Shown: positions 32,849-35,160 of the stretch, piece by piece
Position numbering within the stretch: the stretch's first letter is position 1
How the letters are laid out: each line of letters starts with the position of its first letter
Assembly: GCA_013822695.1 (NCBI GenBank)
Contig: PNKW01000028.1
Span: forward strand, 1-35,160
DNA length: 35,160 bases
Reading direction: 5' to 3'
DNA from: Erythrobacter sp.
GTDB lineage: Bacteria; Pseudomonadota; Alphaproteobacteria; Sphingomonadales; Sphingomonadaceae
The notes under the pieces: generated by a model
Database searches by the model: none
What the model was told of the DNA's origin: nothing
The model's input: the letters and a program-made list of their open reading frames with translations, nothing else
Position numbers and translations under genes: made by a program

Positions 32849-33931
32849 ATGACCAATGCAACAGGGCCGCTCGCTGGCCTTCGGGTTCTCGAGTTCGCCG
32901 GGATCGGGCCGGGGCCGCATGTGGCGATGCTGCTCGCCGACCTCGGGGCCGAGGTGGTGCGCATCGACCGGCCGGGGGCGCGGCCGACCAATCCGGTGGT
33001 CGAGCGGGCACGCCACCGCCTTGCGCTCGACCTCAAGAGCGAGGATGGCAAGGCCGCCGTCCGCGCCGCCGCGACACAAGCCGATGTGCTGATCGAGGGT
33101 TTCCGTCCGGGGGTGATGGAGCGGCTGGGACTGGGGCCCGATGACCTGCTGACGGCCAACCCACGGCTGGTCTACGCCCGCATGACCGGCTGGGGACAGG
33201 AAGGGCCGCTGGCGCAGGCTGCCGGGCACGACATCAACTACATCGCCATCACCGGCGCACTTGCGGCGGTCGGCAAGGCAGGCGAGACCGCGACCCCGCC
33301 GCAGAACCTTGTCGGCGATTTCGGCGGCGGGTCGATGTATTGCGCCTTCGGGATCATGGCCGCGCTGCACGAACGCGAGAAGTCGGGCAAGGGGCAGGTG
33401 GTCGATGCCGCGATCGTCGACGGGGCGACCAGCCTGATGAGCTTCTTCTTCGGGGTGCGTAACGTGCCGCACCTCAGCACCGAGCGGGGCAAGGGGATGC
33501 TCGGCGGGGCGGCGCATTTCTACCGCTGCTTCGCTTGCAAGGATGGCAAGGAAATCTCGCTGGGCTCGATCGAGCCGCAGTTCTACGCCGAGATGCTGGC
33601 CAAGGCGGGCGCGCCGGAAGATCTCGCCCAAGGCCAGATGAACCCCGCCAACTGGGACGACTATGCCGAAAAGCTCGCCGCGCTGTTCCTCACCAAGACG
33701 CAGGCCGAATGGTGCGACGTGCTCGAAGGCAGCGACGCCTGCTTTGCCCCCGTGCTGGGGATTGAGGAGGCACGCGAGCATCCGCACATGAAGGCGCGCG
33801 GCGCATACGTGGAGCATGATGGCATGTGGCACACCGCCCCCGCGCCGCGCTTCAGCCGCACGCCGGGCAGCGTCCGCTCCAGCGCCGACGACGGGGCGGA
33901 CGTGGTCGCACGCTGGGCGGAGGCAGGCTGA
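32849..33931 (+). CDS. CaiB/BaiF-family CoA enzyme, probably alpha-methylacyl-CoA racemase
   Basis: This 360-aa protein matches alpha-methylacyl-CoA racemase more than formyl-CoA-type transferases. It has [31 protein letters not shown] N-terminal sequence ([15 protein letters not shown]), H127 in [11 protein letters not shown] and D157 in LVGDFGGGS, spaced as the catalytic His/Asp pair of the racemase. It would invert the 2-methyl centre of branched acyl-CoAs before beta-oxidation. AAGGGAGAG precedes the ATG at 32849. The MaoC gene shares one base with its stop (TGATG), so both act in acyl-CoA breakdown. Confidence 0.9.
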   Translation: MTNATGPLAGLRVLEFAGIGPGPHVAMLLADLGAEVVRIDRPGARPTNPVVERARHRLALDLKSEDGKAAVRAAATQADVLIEGFRPGVMERLGLGPDDLLTANPRLVYARMTGWGQEGPLAQAAGHDINYIAITGALAAVGKAGETATPPQNLVGDFGGGSMYCAFGIMAALHEREKSGKGQVVDAAIVDGATSLMSFFFGVRNVPHLSTERGKGMLGGAAHFYRCFACKDGKEISLGSIEPQFYAEMLAKAGAPEDLAQGQMNPANWDDYAEKLAALFLTKTQAEWCDVLEGSDACFAPVLGIEEAREHPHMKARGAYVEHDGMWHTAPAPRFSRTPGSVRSSADDGADVVARWAEAG

Positions 33932-34380
33932 TGGCGGGCAAGTTCTTCGAGGAATGGCAGGTCGGGGAGCGGATCGAGCACCCGATCCGCCGCACCGTGA
34001 CCGAGACCGACAATCTGCTGTTCTCGACCATGACCCACAACCCCCAGCCGCTCCACATCGACGTGGAAGCGGCCAAGGCGAGCGGGTTCGGGCAGATCCT
34101 CGTCAACTCCACTTTCACTTTCAGCCTGCTGGTCGGCCTGTCGGTGGGGGAGACGACGCTGGGCACGCTGGTCGCCAACCTTGGGTTCGACAAGGTGGTG
34201 ACCCCCAAGCCGGTGTTCATCGGCGACACGCTGCGCGCCTCTTCCGAGGTCAAGGAACTGCGCGAGAGCAAGTCGCGCCCCGATGCCGGGATCGTGACCT
34301 GGGTGCACGAGATGCACAATCAGCGCGACGAGGTGGTGTGCCGCTGCGAGCGTTCGGCGCTGATCCAGCGCCGTCGCTGA
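33931..34380 (+). CDS. MaoC-like hot-dog-fold dehydratase
   Basis: This 149-aa protein has the (R)-specific enoyl-CoA hydratase pattern: [14 protein letters not shown], with N37 and H42 in place of the usual Asp/His pair, then [16 protein letters not shown]. It probably hydrates or dehydrates an acyl-CoA formed with the racemase gene, to which it is coupled by TGATG. Asn at the usual Asp position is seen in mesaconyl/methylmalyl-CoA-type MaoC enzymes, so the reaction may differ from simple crotonyl hydration. It is convergent with the efflux gene, with a 2-bp gap. Confidence 0.88.
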   Translation: MAGKFFEEWQVGERIEHPIRRTVTETDNLLFSTMTHNPQPLHIDVEAAKASGFGQILVNSTFTFSLLVGLSVGETTLGTLVANLGFDKVVTPKPVFIGDTLRASSEVKELRESKSRPDAGIVTWVHEMHNQRDEVVCRCERSALIQRRR

Positions 34381-34382
34381 CC

Positions 34383-35160
34383 TCAATTCGCCGCGATCAC
34401 CTCGCCGCCCAATGCCTGCCACAGCACGATCCGCGCGCGCTGCGCCCGGCCGAGCGCGGCGGCGGCTGCCTCGCCGCTTGAATCCGCCGCGCGGCGCGCT
34501 TCGAGCACTTCGAGGAAACTGGCGAGCCCGGCCTTGAAGCGGGTCTCGGCGATGGCGGCGGCGTGGGTCAGCTGGCTGGCTTGCGTGACCGCGAGCGCGG
34601 CCTCGGCATCGGCGGCGGTGACCACGCCGTAAGCCGCCTCGGCATCGCCCAAGGCCTGATAGACCGCCCCGCGATAGGCCGCGAAGGCCGCGCGCTTGTT
34701 GGCGGCGGCACCGTCGATCTGCGCGGCCACTCGCCCGAAATCGAGCAGCGGCCCGGCAATCCCGCCGGTGAGGGTGCCGACGACGGAATCGTCGAAGAAG
34801 TCCTCGGGCCGGAACGAGAGCAAGCCGATCACCCCTGACAGCGTGATGCGCGGGAAGCGCGCCCGCGCGGCGGCGGCGAGATCGGCGTCGGTCGCGGCGA
34901 GTTCGGCCGCAGCGGCGGCGACGTCGGGCCGGTTGGCGAGGAGATCGGAGGGCAGGCTCGCCGGAGCCGCCGCCGGGGCCAGCGCCGGAGCGGGGGTCGC
35001 CAGCGCGGCGCGCACGGTCGCCGCGTCCTGCGCGGTCAGCGTCACCAATCGGCCGATCAACTGCGCGCGGTCGCTTTCGAGCGCGGCGAGGCGCGTGGCC
35101 GAGCCGCTCGCGGTCGCCTCGGCGCGCACGCGGTCGAAGCCGGGGGCGATCCCGGCCTCC
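34383..35160 (-). CDS. RND efflux outer-membrane factor of the NodT/OprM type (partial)
   Basis: The C-terminal 258 or so residues of a TolC-like outer-membrane channel are present; the N-terminus lies beyond the window's right edge. The family marks are LPSDLLANRPDVAAAAAEL, FPRITLSGVIGLLS, a second-repeat strand with GPLLDFGR, and ETRFKAGLASFLEVLEAR near the end. These proteins trimerise and join an RND pump and a membrane-fusion protein to expel drugs or metals. The pump genes would lie to the right. A GTG at 35129 is internal and not the start. Confidence 0.92.
   Translation of the reverse strand, partial: EAGIAPGFDRVRAEATASGSATRLAALESDRAQLIGRLVTLTAQDAATVRAALATPAPALAPAAAPASLPSDLLANRPDVAAAAAELAATDADLAAAARARFPRITLSGVIGLLSFRPEDFFDDSVVGTLTGGIAGPLLDFGRVAAQIDGAAANKRAAFAAYRGAVYQALGDAEAAYGVVTAADAEAALAVTQASQLTHAAAIAETRFKAGLASFLEVLEARRAADSSGEAAAAALGRAQRARIVLWQALGGEVIAAN

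Overview
The window is about 35 kb of dense, GC-rich bacterial chromosome. Genes lie on both strands, many overlap by 1-4 bp, and no stretch of more than about 150 bases lacks a gene. A GapR-type (DUF2312) nucleoid protein beside DUF1244 and pyruvate kinase, the yebC-ruvC pair, a NodT-type outer-membrane factor and palindromes of the GTCACCCCAG...CTGGGGTGAC and CCCCTCCCGC..GCGGGAGGGG types point to an alphaproteobacterium. It is most likely a sphingomonad of the Erythrobacter/Porphyrobacter kind; the genus is my inference. I saw no rRNA, tRNA, CRISPR array, transposase or integrase.

Layout. 1-3.9 kb: a PilZ-HTH regulator, a membrane protein of unknown function, aspartate kinase (TTG start) and UbiG. 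3.9-6.9 kb: a minus-strand operon of an ArsC-like protein, PnuC, a NadR-like bifunctional enzyme and a secreted glycerophosphodiesterase; the last three overlap by 4 bp each, which suggests nicotinamide riboside salvage. 7.0-12.4 kb: housekeeping genes (ruvC, yebC, a CPBP protease, a YbjQ-like protein, gapR, DUF1244, pyk). 12.4-18.0 kb: a two-partner-secretion transporter of the ShlB/FhaC type, divergent from a FecR-domain protein carrying nine 17-residue repeats and a CHASE2-(degenerate GGDEF)-EAL protein. 18.1-20.3 kb: small lipoprotein, RidA and DUF1214/DUF1254 genes in one overlapping operon, then a convergent CxxC protein.

20.4-25.5 kb: a valine-catabolism operon (isobutyryl-CoA dehydrogenase, 3-hydroxyisobutyryl-CoA hydrolase, enoyl-CoA hydratase, 3-hydroxyisobutyrate dehydrogenase). 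Two unrelated genes, a lipoprotein and a VOC protein, sit inside its chain of 4-bp overlaps. 25.5-27.3 kb: cysD is intact, but cysN is reduced to its first 28 codons and joined to foreign sequence. 27.4-31.5 kb: a four-gene operon for a nucleotide-activated manno-heptose (SIS isomerase, GHMP kinase, nucleotidyltransferase-phosphatase fusion, SDR epimerase/dehydratase) behind a recognisable promoter, with a glycosyltransferase divergent from it. 32.8-35.2 kb: a CoA-transferase-family racemase, a MaoC dehydratase and the 3' part of an RND outer-membrane factor gene that runs off the window.

The points most worth a second look are the cysN truncation and the coupled small ORF at its junction, the repeat-bearing FecR protein beside a TpsB that has no visible TpsA, the PilZ-HTH architecture, a ruvC that needs a CTG start to keep its catalytic Asp, and the heptose operon in what may be a lineage that does not rely on LPS heptose.
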